Shown here one piece after another: positions 25,701-33,601 of a DNA stretch of 47,282 nucleotides. The stretch covers positions 1-47,282 of the forward strand of contig NZ_FUWJ01000002.1 of NCBI RefSeq assembly GCF_900167455.1, in the 5' to 3' direction. Every line of letters begins with the position of its first letter. Positions within the stretch are counted from its first letter, which is position 1. The stretch comes from Enhydrobacter aerosaccus. Its GTDB lineage: Bacteria > Pseudomonadota > Alphaproteobacteria > Reyranellales > Reyranellaceae. The notes below the pieces were generated by a model. That model did no database searches, was not told the origin of the DNA, and saw only the letters and a list, made by a program, of their open reading frames with translations. The position numbers and the translations under genes are program-made.

Positions 25701-25826
25701 ATTCTCGGTCCGCGGATACTGCAGGACCTGCAACGTCGTGACCGCGCGCAGACCCAGCACCAGGATGAGAAGGCTCACCACCATCGCCAGCACCGGGCGA
25801 CGGATGAAGATATCCGTGAATTTCAT
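22734..25826 (-). CDS. RND efflux pump, inner-membrane transporter (HAE1 type)
   Basis: A 1030-residue AcrB/MexF-like pump. N-terminal MKFTDIFIRRPVLAMVVSLLILVLG, the proton-relay aspartate pair in IGLVVDDAIIVVENV (about 405-419), and the C-terminal half RLRPILMTTAAMVLGVAPL are typical; two large periplasmic loops follow TM1 and TM7. It takes drugs or lipophilic compounds from the membrane and periplasm and passes them to the outer-membrane channel. It is the last gene of the tetR-OMF-MFP-RND operon, 12 bp after the adaptor gene and convergent with the ATPase gene. Confidence 0.95.
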   Translation of the reverse strand: MKFTDIFIRRPVLAMVVSLLILVLGLRAVTTLQVLQYPRTENAIVTITTTYYGADPEVIAGFITTPLEQAIAQANGIDYMTSTSISSTSTITVYLRLNYDSNKALVEINTKVQSVLNKLPAGTQQPVLTVKVGQTIDAMYLGFSSTVLAPNQITDYLVRVVQPKLQAVEGVQTAELLGSKNFALRAWLDPEKLAAYGLTANDVQTALANNDYISGLGNTKGQMVQVTLTASTALHTLDEFKNLVLKQIGGAVVRLSDVAKVTLGSDDYESQVAFDNQQAVYIGIQVAPAANLLDVVKGVRAVFPDIVAQLPQGLEGKIVYDSTAFVNSAIDEVIRTLIEALLIVTVVVFLFLGSLRSVLIPTVAIPLSLVGTFTMMLAFGFSINLLTLLALVLAIGLVVDDAIIVVENVNRHLEEGTKPMQAAILAARELGGPIIAMTVVLIAVYVPIGFQKGLTGALFTEFAFTLVGAVTISAIVALTLSPMMCSRLLKPHGEGTARWEAWFISFIDRNFERLHRGYSRWLSGSLNYLPVTMVFSLIVLGSIYFLYSTTKSELAPQEDQGIILALSTASPTATIDQRLVYARQVYEIFKKHPETDHVFQLDVPGQSIAGMVLKPWDERTLTSNQLQPVVQGELSKVAGAQIVAFQQSPLPGSTGLPVQFVISTTGDFGPLNEVAQKFLQEALSSGMFIFLNTDLKIDQPLLTVEIDRDKTAQLGLKLSDVGAALSWMLGGGYVNYFSLDGRSYKVMPQVQQRDRLNADQVLNYYITASNGTPVPVSTVAKIVTKTIPESLNHFQQLNSATIQGVAFPGVSQADALAYLQDLAKRTLPPGYNVDYGGVSRQYIQESGGFVTTFGFALIIIFLSLAALFESFRDPLIILFSVPMSIAGALLFLSTLSTFGILGASINIYTQVGLVTLMGLISKHGILIVEVANEQQASGKTKREAIIAAAGIRLRPILMTTAAMVLGVAPLIAASGAGALSRFSMGLVIATGLSLGTLFTLFVVPAVYVLFAADHSKHVEDAEPLPGAAAH

Positions 25827-25838
25827 GGGTCTTACCCC

Positions 25839-26966
25839 TTACTCGTCGACCGGCTTGGGATTGGGATCGTTTCTCGGCTCGACCGTATTGTTGACGGCGA
25901 TCGGAATGCCGTTGCGCAGCTTCATCTGGCCGGAGGTGACGATCGTCTGTCCCTCCTCCACGCCCTTCAGGACCGACACCTGGTCGCCGCGGGTCGCGCC
26001 CAGCGTCACGAACGTCTGGTGCACGGAGAGCTGGGGCGCGCCGTCGCCGCTCTTCTTCTCATCCACCACGTAAACGATGTTGCCGTACGGGTTGTACATG
26101 ATGGCCGTCTGCGGCAGCGTGATCAGCTTCTGCGGCTGACCGATCTTCGTATCCACGGTTACATACATGCCCGGCACCAGCAGTCGGTCCGCATTCTCGA
26201 TCTCGGCGCGCACCTGCACGTTCCGGGTGGCCGTCTCGACCCTCGGATTGATGGCGGTGACCTTGCCGATGAAGGTCTTGCCGGGGTAGGTGTCGGTCCT
26301 GGCCGACACTTCCTGGCCAACCTTGATCTGCGCCAGCGCCTGCTGCGGCACCATGAAGTCGGCATAGATCGGCGTCAGCGCCTGCAAGGTCACGATCGCC
26401 GTGCCCGCCGCAAGGTACTGGCCCAGATCGACCTGACGCAGGCCGAGATGGCCGGCGAACGGCGCCTTCAGGGTCTTCTTATCGACGATGGCCTTCTGCT
26501 GCTCGGCCAGGGCCTTGTTGTTCTTGAGGTTGGCGGCGTCGGTATCGACCGTGGCCTGGCTCACCGCCTGCGCCTTGAACTGCTTGAGATCACGATCGTA
26601 GGTGATCTGCGAGAGTTCGGCGACGGCCTCCAGCGACTTCAGCTTGGCGACATCGTCCTCGTCGCGCAGACGCAGCAGAAGCTGCCCGGCCTCGACGTCC
26701 TGGCCGGAGTCGAACTTGATCTCCTCCACCACGCCGGCGACTTCGAGCGACAGGTCGGCGCCGCGCACGGCACGAAGACTGCCGACGGCCTGGAGCTGCG
26801 ACTGCCAGTCCGAGAATTCGGCCTTGATGGTGGATACCGTCTGCGGCTGGCTGCCCATGGCAGCCATGGCTTCCTTGATCTTGCCGTTGACGAAGGACTT
26901 GAAGCCGAAGATTCCGAACAGCACGGCGCCGACCAGAACCAACATGATGAGCATTCGCTTGATCAT
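25839..26966 (-). CDS. RND efflux periplasmic adaptor (HlyD/AcrA type)
   Basis: A 375-residue membrane-fusion protein anchored by one N-terminal helix (LIMLVLVGAVLFGIFGF) rather than a lipid. It has a barrel-sandwich half-motif GVVEEIKFDSGQDVEAGQLLLRL, an alpha-helical hairpin (about 100-165), the second half-motif APFAGHLGLRQVDLGQYLAAG, and a beta-barrel with TYPGKTFIGKVTAINPRVE. It joins the pump to the outer-membrane factor. Both neighbours in the operon are its expected partners. Confidence 0.94.
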   Translation of the reverse strand: MIKRMLIMLVLVGAVLFGIFGFKSFVNGKIKEAMAAMGSQPQTVSTIKAEFSDWQSQLQAVGSLRAVRGADLSLEVAGVVEEIKFDSGQDVEAGQLLLRLRDEDDVAKLKSLEAVAELSQITYDRDLKQFKAQAVSQATVDTDAANLKNNKALAEQQKAIVDKKTLKAPFAGHLGLRQVDLGQYLAAGTAIVTLQALTPIYADFMVPQQALAQIKVGQEVSARTDTYPGKTFIGKVTAINPRVETATRNVQVRAEIENADRLLVPGMYVTVDTKIGQPQKLITLPQTAIMYNPYGNIVYVVDEKKSGDGAPQLSVHQTFVTLGATRGDQVSVLKGVEEGQTIVTSGQMKLRNGIPIAVNNTVEPRNDPNPKPVDE

Positions 26967-26978
26967 AGCGTCTGTCCT

Positions 26979-28553
26979 TTAATGACCTGCGCGAGGCAGT
27001 TTGATTTCCTGGACCGGCGGGATGTTGAGGATGCCTCCCGGCTGGCCCTTCGACTTCGGATCGACGTCCTGGCGATTCCACCAGCCGCCACCCAGCGCCT
27101 GGAACAGGGCCGAGGTGTCGCTGTAGCGCGTCGCCTGCGCCTGAACGCGGTTGAGCAGCGCCGTCTGGTAGCTCTGCTGCGCATTGAGCAACTGCAGATA
27201 GGTGGTGGCGCCGAGCTGGTATTGCTGGCGTGACAGTTCCAGGCTCTGCGCCGCGACCTGTTCCGCCGCAACCGTGGCGGCAAGCGTATCGGCATCGGAC
27301 TGCAGCGCGCGGAGGGCGTTCGCCACATCCTGGAAGGCCGACAGCACGGTGCTGCGATACTGGGCCGCCGCCTTATCGAACCCGGCGATCGCCGCCAGCT
27401 TGGTATGCTCGAGCTTGCCGCCGTCGAGCAGCGTCTGCGCGATGCTGAAGCCGAGCGTCCAGATACCGGTGGTCGGCGTGAACATGTTGGCAAAGCCGCC
27501 CGACGTCTGGCCGAGCTGACCAGTCAGGGTGATCTGCGGAAGCTGGTTGGCGATGGCCACACCGATATTGGCGCTGGCCTGATGGAGCTGTGCCTCGAAC
27601 GACCGCACGTCGGGGCGCTGCTCAACCAGTTGCGACGGCAGGCTGAGAGGGAGCTGCTCGGGCAGCTTCAGCGAGGCGAGTTCCAGACCTTGACCGGCAT
27701 TATCGGTCGGCGGCAGGCCGAGCAGCCTCATCAAGGCGTTGCGCTGCTGGGCAAGCTGCTTCTGCAGCGGCGGTAGCGTCGCCTGCGTCTGCGTCAGCGT
27801 GGCCTGCTGCTGCAGGACGTCCGTCCGCGCCGCGCCACCCAGGTTGAATTGAGTCTGCACCAGGTTGAGGGCGTCGGTCTCGAGCTTGATGATGGCTTCG
27901 GTGGCAGCGATCTGCGCCCGAAGCGAGGCCATGTTGATCGCTGTCACCACGACGTTCGACGTCAGCGTGAGATAAGTCGCTTCAAGCTGCCAACGCTGAT
28001 ACTCAGCTGCCGCGGCGGAAGCTTCGACCTGCCGGCGCGTCCCACCCCAGAGATCGGGCACGTAGGATACATTGAGCGACGCCGAGGTGACGCCGAAAAC
28101 CGCCGTCGTCCCTTGCGACCCCTGCGCAGCGCCGCTGTATCGCTGATTGTTGGCGGAGCCATTCCCGGTGAAGGTCGGAAACAGGCTTCCCTGCGTGGCG
28201 TAGAGCGTCTCGTTGGCCTGACGCAGCGAGGCCTGCGCGGCATCGACGTCCGGATTGGCCTTGAGCGCCTGGGTGATCAGCGCATTGAGCTCGTTGGAAC
28301 GGAAAAGTCCCCACCACTGCCCCGGAATGTCTTCTGAGGGCTGGAAAGTCTGCGCCGCACCGCCATCGGGCACGGGCGCGGATGCCGTCTGCGGCACGAG
28401 GTTTTCCGGGGTGTAGCCCGCAACCGTCGGCTTGTCCGGACGCTTGAAGTCAGGACCGACCGTGCAGCCTGCGGTGGCCGCCAGGCTTGTCAGGGCAATC
28501 GCACCGATGCCCGCACGCCGCGCGGCGCGCGAAAGAAGACGAGAACCTTTCAT
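26979..28553 (-). CDS. Outer-membrane efflux lipoprotein (NodT/OprM family)
   Basis: A 524-residue outer-membrane factor. The lipobox ATAGC puts the lipidated cysteine at about residue 29, followed by TVGPDFKRP, the signature of NodT-family channels. Two repeats of long helices with beta strands follow; RPDVRSFEAQLHQASANIGVA marks the second repeat. It forms the exit channel of the RND pump. Its ATG is three bases from the tetR stop and it lies 12 bp before the adaptor gene. Confidence 0.94.
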   Translation of the reverse strand: MKGSRLLSRAARRAGIGAIALTSLAATAGCTVGPDFKRPDKPTVAGYTPENLVPQTASAPVPDGGAAQTFQPSEDIPGQWWGLFRSNELNALITQALKANPDVDAAQASLRQANETLYATQGSLFPTFTGNGSANNQRYSGAAQGSQGTTAVFGVTSASLNVSYVPDLWGGTRRQVEASAAAAEYQRWQLEATYLTLTSNVVVTAINMASLRAQIAATEAIIKLETDALNLVQTQFNLGGAARTDVLQQQATLTQTQATLPPLQKQLAQQRNALMRLLGLPPTDNAGQGLELASLKLPEQLPLSLPSQLVEQRPDVRSFEAQLHQASANIGVAIANQLPQITLTGQLGQTSGGFANMFTPTTGIWTLGFSIAQTLLDGGKLEHTKLAAIAGFDKAAAQYRSTVLSAFQDVANALRALQSDADTLAATVAAEQVAAQSLELSRQQYQLGATTYLQLLNAQQSYQTALLNRVQAQATRYSDTSALFQALGGGWWNRQDVDPKSKGQPGGILNIPPVQEIKLPRAGH

Positions 28554-28556
28554 TTT

Positions 28557-29276
28557 TCAGTGTCCGGTCGTCGGTTGAGGGGTCGATTGACCAGGTTGAG
28601 ACGCTTCCATTGCGGCGCGCATGACCACTCCCGTGTGGAGGCGCAACGCCGCGCGAATCTCGTCGAGCCGTTCCTTGACGTTCAGCCCGATCACCTGGCG
28701 TATCTTCTGATGACAGAAGATGGTCGCCTGACCGAGCAGCATGAGGGCGCGGACGACGCATTCCGTTTCGTCGGTCGGCTTGCCGAGCAGTCGTGAGACC
28801 AGGGCAAGGCAGGGATCGAATACCTGACGCGTGCTCTGCTTCTGCAGGAACTCCAGCCCGCTGGTGCACTCGACCTCTGCGCGGGCATAGAAAAGGCGGC
28901 GGCTGTCATCGTGGCCGCCGCTGGTAACCAGCACCACGAAGCTTTCGAGCATTTCGCATAGCAGGTCGAGCAGCCGATCCGTCGTCGTAGTCGGATCGTC
29001 CAGTGCCGCCTTAACCTTGAGGTCCAGGGAGGCAAAGTGCGCCTCGTTGTACTGGACGATGTGTTCGATGACGGCCCGGTACAGGCCTTCCTTGCTGCCG
29101 AAGTAGTATTGGATTGCCGGCAGGTTCACGCCGGCGCGCTCGGCCAGGAGGCGCGTGCTCGCACCCTCGTACCCTTCGGTCGCGAAGACCTCGAGTGCGG
29201 TATCGAGAATGCGCCGCCGGGTATCCTCCCCGCGCGCATAAATTCCCGGCCGCTGCCGCAGCGTATTCTGGCTCAT
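28557..29276 (-). CDS. TetR family regulator of the RND operon (CecR-like)
   Basis: A 239-residue regulator. The helix-turn-helix is at about 19-62 (TRRRILDTALEVFATEGYEGASTRLLAERAGVNLPAIQYYFGSKEGLYRAVIEHI). The C-terminal region resembles the DUF1956 domain of CecR/YbiH. It is the first gene of the efflux operon, so it probably represses itself and the pump by way of the inverted repeat at 29335-29355. Confidence 0.92.
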   Translation of the reverse strand: MSQNTLRQRPGIYARGEDTRRRILDTALEVFATEGYEGASTRLLAERAGVNLPAIQYYFGSKEGLYRAVIEHIVQYNEAHFASLDLKVKAALDDPTTTTDRLLDLLCEMLESFVVLVTSGGHDDSRRLFYARAEVECTSGLEFLQKQSTRQVFDPCLALVSRLLGKPTDETECVVRALMLLGQATIFCHQKIRQVIGLNVKERLDEIRAALRLHTGVVMRAAMEASQPGQSTPQPTTGH

Positions 29277-29303
29277 GCCACCCGCCCAAACACTTCCAAG
29301 CGG

Positions 29304-29355
29304 AATGTAGTGCGGCGCACAAATTTGTCAATCGAACGATATTATTTCGATCGTT
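29304..29355 (-). promoter_or_regulatory. Promoter and candidate operator of the tetR-RND operon
   Basis: On the minus strand, TTGACA (29331-29326) and TACATT (29309-29304) are 16 bp apart, a good promoter match 28 bp before the tetR ATG. Immediately upstream, AACGAT (29335-29340) and ATCGTT (29350-29355) form a 6-bp inverted repeat with a 9-bp spacer in AT-rich DNA. Control by the operon's TetR is inferred. Confidence 0.6.
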
Positions 29356-29497
29356 TTCTGGAATTTGGCTGAAAAAAGGCAACCGACCACAGAATTCAGG
29401 GCAATCTGGGATCGCGCTGCGGAGAGATGGGTTCGAGAATTGGACACGACAAGGGCCCGATTGCCCAAATCGGCGACCCAGATCGGAGGAACGGGGC

Positions 29498-30295
29498 CTA
29501 GCTGTTCTGCGCTTTCTTGCGGCGCACAAAATTGCCCATGGGCTCGATGTGTTCGCCCTCGGCAATGGACTGGGCAAAGGCGTCGATCCCGGCCTGGACC
29601 GCCTCGTCGAGGGGCAGCCGCTCCCACCGTCTCATCAATCGCTTCTGGCTGCGGACCGCCTTGGGCGTGGCCTCGACGATGGCACCGACGCAACGCTCGA
29701 TAGCGGCGTCGAGTTCGGCGGCGGGAACGACTTCCTCGACCAACCCCCAGGCTTCGGCCTTCGCGGCGCCAATGGTCTCGGCTGTCAGGAGCAGGCGCGA
29801 GGTGCGGCCCCAGCCGATGAGACGGGGCAGCAGCGCCGCCTCGACGACGGACGGCACCCCGACCTTCACCTCGGGCATGCCGAAGAAGGCGGTTTCGGCG
29901 GCGATGCGCATGTCGCAGGCGACAGCCACTTCCAGGCCGGCCCCGAGCGTGTAGCCTTCCAGACGGCAGATCACGGGAACGGGGCAGTCGCGGATCGCCT
30001 GGCAGAGCTTATGGATCAACGTGATGAAGGCGCGCCCTTCCTCGCCCTCGCGTAGCGCGGCCATATGGTTGATGTCGGCGCCGCCGATGAAAGCCTTGCC
30101 GCCGACGCCCGAGAAGACCACCACACGCAGATCTTCGTCCTTGGCAAGCGAATGAAACGTGTCGGCCAGATCACGCAGCGCCGATGGGTTGAGCACGTTC
30201 AGTCGCCGGGAATAGTCGTACACGACATGGACAACGGCTCCATGCTCGCGCTGCTCGCGCCGGACTTCGATCTTGTGCGCGACAGGCGCCGTCAT
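29498..30295 (-). CDS. Enoyl-CoA hydratase/isomerase family protein
   Basis: A 265-residue crotonase-fold protein. The oxyanion-hole segments are FIGGADINHM and GYTLGAGLEVA, and both catalytic glutamates of crotonase are kept: E122 (GAGLEVAV) and E142 (FGMPEVKVG). Hydratase activity is therefore possible; the substrate is unknown. It stands alone, divergent from the double-hotdog gene across an 83-bp gap. A shared promoter region suggests a common pathway. Confidence 0.9.
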   Translation of the reverse strand: MTAPVAHKIEVRREQREHGAVVHVVYDYSRRLNVLNPSALRDLADTFHSLAKDEDLRVVVFSGVGGKAFIGGADINHMAALREGEEGRAFITLIHKLCQAIRDCPVPVICRLEGYTLGAGLEVAVACDMRIAAETAFFGMPEVKVGVPSVVEAALLPRLIGWGRTSRLLLTAETIGAAKAEAWGLVEEVVPAAELDAAIERCVGAIVEATPKAVRSQKRLMRRWERLPLDEAVQAGIDAFAQSIAEGEHIEPMGNFVRRKKAQNS

Positions 30296-30378
30296 GGTTT
30301 CGCTCCGTGGCTCTTTGTCGATTGCGTCGAATTCTTCTAATAGGGTCTGGTCCCGACGTTCGACAAGAGTCCAACGGA

Positions 30379-31287
30379 ATGCCCGACAGTTCGACCCAGG
30401 CGGCGATCGATCTCAGCCGCTACTCTGTATTCGTGCCCTCCGATCCCTTCGAGGATCACACCGGCCCCTTCTACTTTCTCATCGATGGCGATACGCGTCG
30501 AAAGGACAGCATCCGCTGCCTGCTACCGACGACGCCGCGACAGGCCAACTATGCCGGCGGCGTGCATGGCGGAGCGATCCTGACCTTCGCCGACTATGCC
30601 TTGTGCGTCATCGCCGGCCGCGCTGCCGATGGCGGCACGAACGGTTCGTTCGCCCTCACCGTGAGCATCGCGGTCGAATTCGTGAGTGCCGGCCGCATCG
30701 GGCCACCGCTGGAGGCGAGCGGCGAGCCCTTGCAGGTGACGGGACGCCTTGCCTTCGCTCGCGGACGCATCACCCAGGAGGGCCGGATCGTCGCCCTGTG
30801 GTCCGGCGTATGCCGGCACATCGCGCGGGACAAGGCGATGGCGCGCAAAGCCGACTCCGAGGCCTCACCCCCTCCGCCGGTCGCGCAGACCGTGCCGGCC
30901 GACTTCGAGCTCCTCGCCAATGCCAGCGTCTACTCGCGTCATATCGGCCCTTCCTATGCACGCCCGGAAATGGATGGAGCCTCGTTGATCCAGCCAACGC
31001 TGCCGCATATGTGCAACTCCGGAGGCGCGCTCCATGGCGGCTACATGATGAGCTTTGCCGATTCGGCGGTGACACGCGCGGCCGGCCTCGCAACCGGAAT
31101 GGCGCCGACCACCGTCTCCTTTGCCGCCGAGTTCCTCTCTGCTGGCAACGCCCAATCGCCCATCAGCACGCGTGTGGAGATTCCACGACACGGCAAGTCG
31201 CTCGCCTTCCTGCGCGGTCTTCTCGAGCAAAACGGGCAGCCGCTCCTTTCCTATTCCGCCACGATCCTGCTGAGGCCACGGCAGTAA
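30379..31287 (+). CDS. Double-hotdog thioesterase-like protein
   Basis: A 302-residue fusion of two PaaI-type hotdog domains. Each repeats the active-site pattern: GGVHGGAILTFADYALCVIAG at about 56-76 and GGALHGGYMMSFADSAVTRAAG at about 215-236, followed by TVSIAVEFVSAG and TVSFAAEFLSAG. A Pro-rich linker lies between them at about 160-175. Hotdog proteins of this group hydrolyse acyl-CoA thioesters; most are single-domain and act as dimers, so this is a covalent dimer. ATG 30379 gives MPDSSTQ; the longer frame from 30307 is not supported. It is convergent with the ferredoxin gene. Confidence 0.85.
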   Translation: MPDSSTQAAIDLSRYSVFVPSDPFEDHTGPFYFLIDGDTRRKDSIRCLLPTTPRQANYAGGVHGGAILTFADYALCVIAGRAADGGTNGSFALTVSIAVEFVSAGRIGPPLEASGEPLQVTGRLAFARGRITQEGRIVALWSGVCRHIARDKAMARKADSEASPPPPVAQTVPADFELLANASVYSRHIGPSYARPEMDGASLIQPTLPHMCNSGGALHGGYMMSFADSAVTRAAGLATGMAPTTVSFAAEFLSAGNAQSPISTRVEIPRHGKSLAFLRGLLEQNGQPLLSYSATILLRPRQ

Positions 31288-31293
31288 GGACGA

Positions 31294-31626
31294 TCACGCC
31301 TTCGGCACGGAGAAGTCACGCACCAGCGGCGCATCGACCCGGCTGACATGGGCGCGATCGGCGCCGCCGGGAGCGCCCCATCCGGTCACCGTTGGACTGA
31401 AGAACTCGGCGTTGGCCGCGATGAAGGCGTGCTCGGCGGCGGGTACGTCGGCATCTTCAAAGATCGCCTGCACCGGACAGACCGAGACGCAGATAGCGCA
31501 ATTGATGCACTCGTCCGGCTGAATGTACATCATACGCCCGCCCTCGTAGATGCATTCGACCGGGCAGACTTTTTGACAAATGCCATCCTTCACGTCGATG
31601 CAGGTCGAAGTGATGACGTAGGCCAT
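31294..31626 (-). CDS. fdxA: 7Fe ferredoxin (FdxA type)
   Basis: A 110-residue ferredoxin with the cysteine pattern C9, C17, C21, C25 and C40, C43, C46, C50. This matches [3Fe-4S][4Fe-4S] ferredoxins of the FdxA/Azotobacter FdI group, where positions equivalent to C9, C17 and C50 hold the 3Fe cluster. The C-terminal 50 residues carry no cluster motif. It carries electrons in the cytosol. The ATG overlaps the crotonase stop by one base, so it is the last gene of the seven-gene operon and may serve the FAD oxidoreductase encoded there. Confidence 0.93.
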   Translation of the reverse strand: MAYVITSTCIDVKDGICQKVCPVECIYEGGRMMYIQPDECINCAICVSVCPVQAIFEDADVPAAEHAFIAANAEFFSPTVTGWGAPGGADRAHVSRVDAPLVRDFSVPKA

Positions 31627-32402
31627 TACCGTCCCTGCCATTGCGGCGCGCGCTTCTCCACGAAAGCTCTCACGCCCTCGTCCTGGTCGGTCGATTGCAG
31701 GGCGGCGATCAGCGCCGGCAGCCGCAGCATCTGCGCTTCCTGCGGCGACAGGCCGGCTCCGCGGCGCACCATCTGCTTCACCGCTTTCACCGACAGAGGC
31801 GCACAGGCCAGCACATCGGCGACCCATTTCTCGACCGCCGCATCCAGACCGGCCTGCGGCACCACCTCGTTCACCAGGCCGAAACGGAACGCTTCGGCAG
31901 CAGGCACGCGTCGCCCGGTCAGCAGCATGCCCATCGCCAGAACATGCGGAATCCGGCGCGGCAGCTGGGCGATGCCACCATCCAGCGCCATACGGCCGAC
32001 GCGCGGTTCGGGCAGGCCGAAGGTCGCATTCTCGGCTGCGACAACGATATCGCAGCCCAGCACCATCTCCATGCCGCCCCCCAGCGCATGACCGTTCACA
32101 CGCGCGATCACCGGCACGTCCAGCGTCTCGCGCAGCGACAGGCCACCGAAACCGCCCGGCCGCGCCGAGGCCCAATATTCCAGTCCGGTCTTGTTGCCGC
32201 TCTGCTTCATGTCGGCGCCGGTGCAGAAGGCGCGTTCGCCGGCTCCCGTCAGCACGACGCAACGCACCTCGGAGTCCTTCTCGATCGCCACCCAGATGCG
32301 CATCAGCTCTGCTTCCGAGGCTTCGTCGATCGCATTCATGCGATCCGGCCGGTCGATCGTCACATGCGCGACGTGGTTCTCGATCGTGAAGCGGATGCTC
32401 AT
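31626..32402 (-). CDS. Enoyl-CoA hydratase/isomerase family protein
   Basis: A 258-residue crotonase-fold protein with oxyanion-hole segments CTGADMKQ and NGHALGGGMEMV. The two crotonase glutamates are present at E112 (GGGMEMVLG) and E132 (FGLPEPRVG). MSIRFTIENHVAHVTIDRPDRMNAID is a normal N-terminus. The start overlaps the CoA-transferase stop by four bases (ATGA). Working with the CoA-transferase, it may hydrate or isomerise the CoA-thioester of the imported compound. Confidence 0.92.
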   Translation of the reverse strand: MSIRFTIENHVAHVTIDRPDRMNAIDEASEAELMRIWVAIEKDSEVRCVVLTGAGERAFCTGADMKQSGNKTGLEYWASARPGGFGGLSLRETLDVPVIARVNGHALGGGMEMVLGCDIVVAAENATFGLPEPRVGRMALDGGIAQLPRRIPHVLAMGMLLTGRRVPAAEAFRFGLVNEVVPQAGLDAAVEKWVADVLACAPLSVKAVKQMVRRGAGLSPQEAQMLRLPALIAALQSTDQDEGVRAFVEKRAPQWQGR

Positions 32403-33601
32403 GAGAACACCTTGGCGGCGCGCAACTCGGCAATGCGGTCCGGGGCGTAGCCGAGCTCGCTCAGAATCTCGGTGCCGTGCTCGCCGAGCGACGGCGGCAC
32501 GTGGCGCAGACGGAAGGCCGACGATTCCATGGTGATCGGCGACCCAACCAGCTTCAGCGGCTCGTTGCGACCGTCGCCATCGGCGTCCAGCGTCACCACC
32601 ATCTTGTTGACGGCGGTCTGCTCCGAGGCCAGCGCCTCGCCCAGCGTCTGAACCGGCGCACAAAGCAGATCCTGCTCCTCGAGGCGGGCCAGCCAGTGAG
32701 CGGTCGTGTTGGTCGAAAGCTTGCCGCGGAACAGCCGATGCAGCTCGGCCTTGTTTTCCATCTGCTTGGCAAAGGTCGCATAATTCGGATCGGCCGACAG
32801 ATCGGCCAGGCCGAGCGCGCGGCAGATGTCCTGCAGCGGGTTCATCTTGAAGGCGCCCACGATCACCAGTGCCCCATCCGTCGTAGCGAACACGCCGGTC
32901 AGCGGGAACGATCCCCAGTTAAGGTCGCGCCGGCGCTGCAGCCACATAGCCGCCTCCTGCATCTGCATGGCGAGCATGGAGTCGTAGAGCGAGACCGACA
33001 GCGCCTGCCCCCGGCCGGTCTTCTCGCGCTGCATCAGGGCCAGCAGAATTCCCTGCACCAGATGCATGCCGGCAGAATAGTCGGCGAGCGCGGTCGAATA
33101 GAGGGTGGTCGGCAGGGCCTTGTCGGGCTTGCGCGCCATCACGCCGCTCAAAGCCTGGGCGAGAATGTCCTGGCCGCCCTTGTGCGACAGCGGTCCGCTC
33201 TGGCCGAAGCCCGAACCGAAGGCGCAGATGATGCGCGGGTTGATCCTGCTGAGCGTCTCATAGCCGAAGCCCATGCGATCCATGACCCCGGCGCGGAAAT
33301 TGTTCACCACCACGTCGGCGGTCTTCACAAGGTCGTAGACGACAGCCTTGCCGGCGTCGCCGCGCAGATCGAGCGCGATCGATCGTTTGTTGCGGTTGAG
33401 GCTGCGGAACACCGGATTGTTCAAGCCGTCCGGATCGTCCGCGAGCGATGTGCGCGACAGATCGCCGGCGCCGGGCCGCTCGATCTTGATCACGTCGGCC
33501 CCGTAGTCGGCCAGCATCTGGGTGGCGCAGGGCCCCATCATGACCTGGGTGAAGTCGAGCACCTTCACGCCCGAGAGAGGTTGCTTGCCGTCGGCACTCA
33601 T
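32399..33601 (-). CDS. Family III CoA-transferase (CaiB/BaiF type)
   Basis: A 400-residue enzyme of the formyl-CoA transferase family. GVKVLDFTQVMMGPCATQMLADYGADVIKIE at the N-terminus is typical; the catalytic aspartate that forms the acyl-anhydride is probably D174 in TALADYSAG. These enzymes move CoA between carboxylic acids, which activates the substrate without ATP. ATG 33601 overlaps the FAD oxidoreductase stop by four bases. A much longer open frame upstream belongs to the antisense-frame of the oxidoreductase gene and is not used. Confidence 0.93.
   Translation of the reverse strand: MSADGKQPLSGVKVLDFTQVMMGPCATQMLADYGADVIKIERPGAGDLSRTSLADDPDGLNNPVFRSLNRNKRSIALDLRGDAGKAVVYDLVKTADVVVNNFRAGVMDRMGFGYETLSRINPRIICAFGSGFGQSGPLSHKGGQDILAQALSGVMARKPDKALPTTLYSTALADYSAGMHLVQGILLALMQREKTGRGQALSVSLYDSMLAMQMQEAAMWLQRRRDLNWGSFPLTGVFATTDGALVIVGAFKMNPLQDICRALGLADLSADPNYATFAKQMENKAELHRLFRGKLSTNTTAHWLARLEEQDLLCAPVQTLGEALASEQTAVNKMVVTLDADGDGRNEPLKLVGSPITMESSAFRLRHVPPSLGEHGTEILSELGYAPDRIAELRAAKVFS

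Noticed and set aside
23058..27233. A 1391-codon open frame on the plus strand opposite the RND pump and adaptor
   Set aside because: It is antisense to two genes with full family motifs. Its composition (very rich in Arg, His, Asp, Gln) is typical of GC-rich antisense frames, and no domain is seen.
29311..29530. TGCGGCGCACAAA occurs twice (29311-29323 and 29518-29530)
   Set aside because: One copy is inside the crotonase coding end, where it encodes FVRRK; a 13-bp match over this distance is likely chance and no element lies between.
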